Below, piece by piece: positions 61,769 through 64,000 of a DNA stretch of 64,000 nt. Position 1 is the first letter of the stretch, and each line of letters starts with the position of its first letter. The notes beneath the pieces were generated by a model, which worked only from the letters and a program-made list of their open reading frames with translations, made no database searches and had not been told where the DNA came from. This DNA is from UBA1801 sp035353395 (GTDB taxonomy: Bacteria; Acidobacteriota; Holophagae; Holophagales; Holophagaceae), in assembly GCA_035353395.1 (NCBI GenBank), contig DAOPZL010000011.1, positions 10,381-74,380 of the forward strand, read 5' to 3'. Position numbers and translations under genes: made by a program.

Positions 61769-63853
61769 ATGCACGAGCCGCGCCTTCCCCTGGAAGCGAT
61801 CCTCGACGGGACGGTGTCCCTGGCGGAACGCTCGGCGGCGGCCCGTGAATGGCTGGACGAGAACCTTCGGACGGATCCCAGGGCCAGTCGGGACCTGATC
61901 GACGGCCTCCTGCCCGAGGTGCGGGAGGCGGGAGACGCGATCGGGGCCGCCTGGCTCCAGTTCCACCTGGGCTGGCTCACCCTTGATGCGGACGCCTACG
62001 ACGAAGGCCAGGCCCTCCTCGAGTCCGTCCGGTCGCGCTTCGAGGAACTGGGAGACCAGGTGGGCGTGGTCCGAACGCTCAACGCGCTGGGAGCGGCCAA
62101 CCTCGCGCTGGGGATCTACGATCTCGCCCTGGACTGTTTCCGGGAATCCGCCGAGGGCGCCGAGCGGCTGGGACGCCACGACCTGGCCGACGCGGCGAGC
62201 ATGAACATCGCGGAATGCCTCTACGAGCTGGACGAGCCAGCCGAGGCCCTCCAGGTCATCGAGCACTGCCGGAAGGCCTATACCATCGCCCCCCACAACA
62301 TCCCCGCCAACCACCACGACGTCGGGTTGATCTATCGCTCCCTGGGGAGGCTGGGGGAGGCGGAGTGGGAGCTCCTGGAGGCCGTCCGGACCGCGGGCGA
62401 GGCGCGCCGCGAGTCCCTGGAAGCCAGGCAGTCCCTCGCCGAGGTCTACATCGACGCCGGTCGGAAGCACGAGGCCTGGGCCCTCGTGAATCGGGGCATG
62501 GAGGAATGCGCCCAGGCCGGGGAACGGACGATCGGGACCCGGTTCCGGCTCAGCCGCGCGCGCCTCCTGGCTCTGGAGAACGAGCACGGGGAGGCGATCC
62601 GGGACCTCGAGTCCGTCGTCGAGGCCGCGAAGGAGATCGGCAGCCGCAAGATTGAGGCGGACGCGGAAAAATCGCTTTTCCAGGCGTGGCAGGCCCGGGG
62701 CGACTGCCGGAAGGCGCTCGACGCCTACATTCGGCATGCCAGGATCAAGGACACCATGCGGAACGAACAGACCTCGCGCCGCATCATCGGCCTGCACGAC
62801 GAGAGGATCCGGCGCGAGACCCGCCATTTCGAGAACCTCTACAAGCAGATCGCCACCATCAGCGAGATCGGGCAGCGCATCACCTCGAACCTGGACCTCG
62901 ATGCGACCCTCGAGAGCCTGTACGGCGCGATCAACAGCCTCATGGACGCGCCCACCCTCCTGATCGGGCTGGTCAACGAGGAACAGGCGTGCCTCGACTA
63001 CCGCCTCGTGATGATCCAGGGCCAGCGCAAGCCCTCCTTCAGCCGCCCCCTCAGCCGGGAGAACTTCGGCTGCTGGTGCGTCAACCACCGCAGCGACATC
63101 CTCATCGGGGACGTCGAGGCGGAGTACCGCCACTACACCCGTTCCTATGGCGATCTCGTCTTCGACGGGACGCCCGAGAAGTCTCTCGTGTTCGTTCCGC
63201 TGTTCGCCGGGGAGAAGGTCACGGGCATGCTCAGCGTCCAGAGCCACATCCCCCATGCCTACGACCGGCAGAAGCTCGAGACGATCCGGGCCATCGGCAG
63301 CTACATCGCCATCGCCGTGGAGAATGCCAAGCTCTTCCAGCAGGTCCACAAGCTCGCCATGACGGATGCCCTCACGGGCCTCCTCAACCGCCGCCAGCTC
63401 ATGGAGACGATCGAGGAGGCCTACCGCAAGAACCAGCGCTACATGAGCCACACCGGCATCCTCATGATCGACGTGGACCACTTCAAGAACGTCAACGACA
63501 CCCATGGGCACGAGGTCGGCGACAAGGTCCTGCGCGCCGTCGCCGGGATCTTCGCGGCCAAGGTCAGGGACTGCGATTCCGTGGGGCGATTCGGCGGGGA
63601 GGAGTTCCTCGTCGTGCTGCCCGAGACGGGTCTCGAGGGCGCGAGGAAGCTGGCCGAGCGCCTCCGGAAGGCCGTCGCGGGGTTCCGGCATCCCCTGCCC
63701 GCGGGCGGAGGCTTCGGCGTGACGGCCAGTTTCGGCGTCTCCGTGATCCACCCGGAGGATCCCACCCACGAAGCGGTCCTGAAGCGCGCCGACGAAGCCC
63801 TGTACCACGCCAAGCAGGCCGGCCGGAACCGGGTCGTCGCCAAGGAGGCATGA
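61769..63853 (+). CDS. TPR-GAF-GGDEF diguanylate cyclase
   Basis: A 694-residue cytoplasmic protein that makes cyclic di-GMP. TPR-like helical repeats cover about residues 50-330, a coiled coil (about 330-370), a GAF domain (about 370-530), and GGDEF (about 535-690). The active site is GGEEF at about 609-613 in RFGGEEFLVV, and the I-site RDCD lies 5 residues before it, so product inhibition is expected. The linker MTDALTGLLNRRQL is typical. The TPR domain suggests protein-controlled input. The preceding solute-binding protein gene could share its promoter. Confidence 0.95.
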   Translation: MHEPRLPLEAILDGTVSLAERSAAAREWLDENLRTDPRASRDLIDGLLPEVREAGDAIGAAWLQFHLGWLTLDADAYDEGQALLESVRSRFEELGDQVGVVRTLNALGAANLALGIYDLALDCFRESAEGAERLGRHDLADAASMNIAECLYELDEPAEALQVIEHCRKAYTIAPHNIPANHHDVGLIYRSLGRLGEAEWELLEAVRTAGEARRESLEARQSLAEVYIDAGRKHEAWALVNRGMEECAQAGERTIGTRFRLSRARLLALENEHGEAIRDLESVVEAAKEIGSRKIEADAEKSLFQAWQARGDCRKALDAYIRHARIKDTMRNEQTSRRIIGLHDERIRRETRHFENLYKQIATISEIGQRITSNLDLDATLESLYGAINSLMDAPTLLIGLVNEEQACLDYRLVMIQGQRKPSFSRPLSRENFGCWCVNHRSDILIGDVEAEYRHYTRSYGDLVFDGTPEKSLVFVPLFAGEKVTGMLSVQSHIPHAYDRQKLETIRAIGSYIAIAVENAKLFQQVHKLAMTDALTGLLNRRQLMETIEEAYRKNQRYMSHTGILMIDVDHFKNVNDTHGHEVGDKVLRAVAGIFAAKVRDCDSVGRFGGEEFLVVLPETGLEGARKLAERLRKAVAGFRHPLPAGGGFGVTASFGVSVIHPEDPTHEAVLKRADEALYHAKQAGRNRVVAKEA

Positions 63854-63921
63854 GCGGGCGGCGTCCCCGTCACGGCCCTTCCGGGCCGGGAATCCGGGTG
63901 GCCGCAGGCAATCCCCCCTCG

Positions 63922-63950
63922 TTGACGAAGGAAAATCGCGAATATAATAT
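63922..63950 (+). promoter_or_regulatory. Consensus sigma-70 promoter at the window end
   Basis: TTGACG (63922-63927), a 17-nt spacer and TAATAT (63945-63950) form the best promoter I see in the window. The expected start site is about 63957. The transcribed gene lies beyond the window. Confidence 0.75.
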
Positions 63951-63972
63951 GGGCAGGTCGTGTAGCAGAAAT

Positions 63973-64000
63973 GCGTAAATCCAGTCGCTCGGATTTACGC
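63973..64000 (+). other. Perfect 10-bp hairpin just after the promoter
   Basis: GCGTAAATCC and GGATTTACGC pair perfectly around an 8-nt loop (AGTCGCTC), starting about 16 nt after the predicted transcription start. The window ends at the last base of the stem. It may be a leader hairpin, an attenuator if a T-run follows, or part of a small RNA. Confidence 0.6.

Overview
The window is GC-rich (roughly two-thirds G+C by eye), densely coding DNA from an anaerobic or facultatively anaerobic, motile, diderm-type bacterium. An NADH-linked [FeFe]-hydrogenase, a selenium-dependent molybdenum-hydroxylase locus, chemoreceptors, a diguanylate cyclase and Rrf2/GntR regulators fit that lifestyle. My best lineage guess is Acidobacteriota, class Holophagae, at low confidence because no rRNA gene is present. 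A 100-N block at 49935-50034 shows this is a draft scaffold.

Layout. 1-7.9 kb: the end of a tRNA-dihydrouridine synthase gene, a HAD phosphatase, then on the minus strand a glycosyltransferase, a histidine kinase, a three-subunit [FeFe]-hydrogenase and a CheY-like response regulator. 8.5-11.7 kb: hypB-hypF, divergent from the hydrogenase operon across a 663-bp AT-rich regulatory region. 11.7-25 kb: mostly housekeeping genes (HEPN protein, TtcA with an Rrf2 regulator, WYL-type protein, two EamA transporters, a XerD-type recombinase, acpP-fabF, a chemoreceptor, uvrB, a ROK kinase, two small envelope proteins).

25-35 kb is the part I find most novel. Two divergent promoter regions share a 12-mer. 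One lies between a homoserine-dehydrogenase-like gene and an SDR/GcvPA-like/GcvPB-like operon. The other lies between a GntR regulator (followed by a free-standing tRNA-binding domain) and an alanine-dehydrogenase-like/proline-racemase-family operon. Several of these enzymes depart from their families at key residues, which suggests an uncharacterised amino- or imino-acid catabolic pathway rather than glycine cleavage. 35.2-40.4 kb: a small hypothetical protein and sbcD-sbcC.

40.7-59.5 kb: thirteen genes all on the minus strand form a selenium-dependent purine or heterocycle hydroxylase locus. It holds a dihydropyrimidine-dehydrogenase-like Fe-S flavoprotein, SsnA-type and 8-oxoguanine-deaminase-type aminohydrolases, FAD and Mo subunits resembling E. 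coli YgfM and XdhD, XdhC, YqeC, YqeB, a class V aminotransferase, SelD, a DUF3343 protein, YedF and a selenium-dependent xanthine dehydrogenase. SelD and the aminotransferase plausibly supply activated selenium, and XdhC/YqeB/YqeC plausibly mature the molybdenum site. Three of its intergenic gaps carry palindromic elements built from a 9-bp repeat.

59.8-64 kb: a small monooxygenase, a nitroreductase, a periplasmic binding protein, a TPR-GAF-GGDEF diguanylate cyclase, and at the very end a consensus promoter followed by a perfect hairpin whose gene lies beyond the window.
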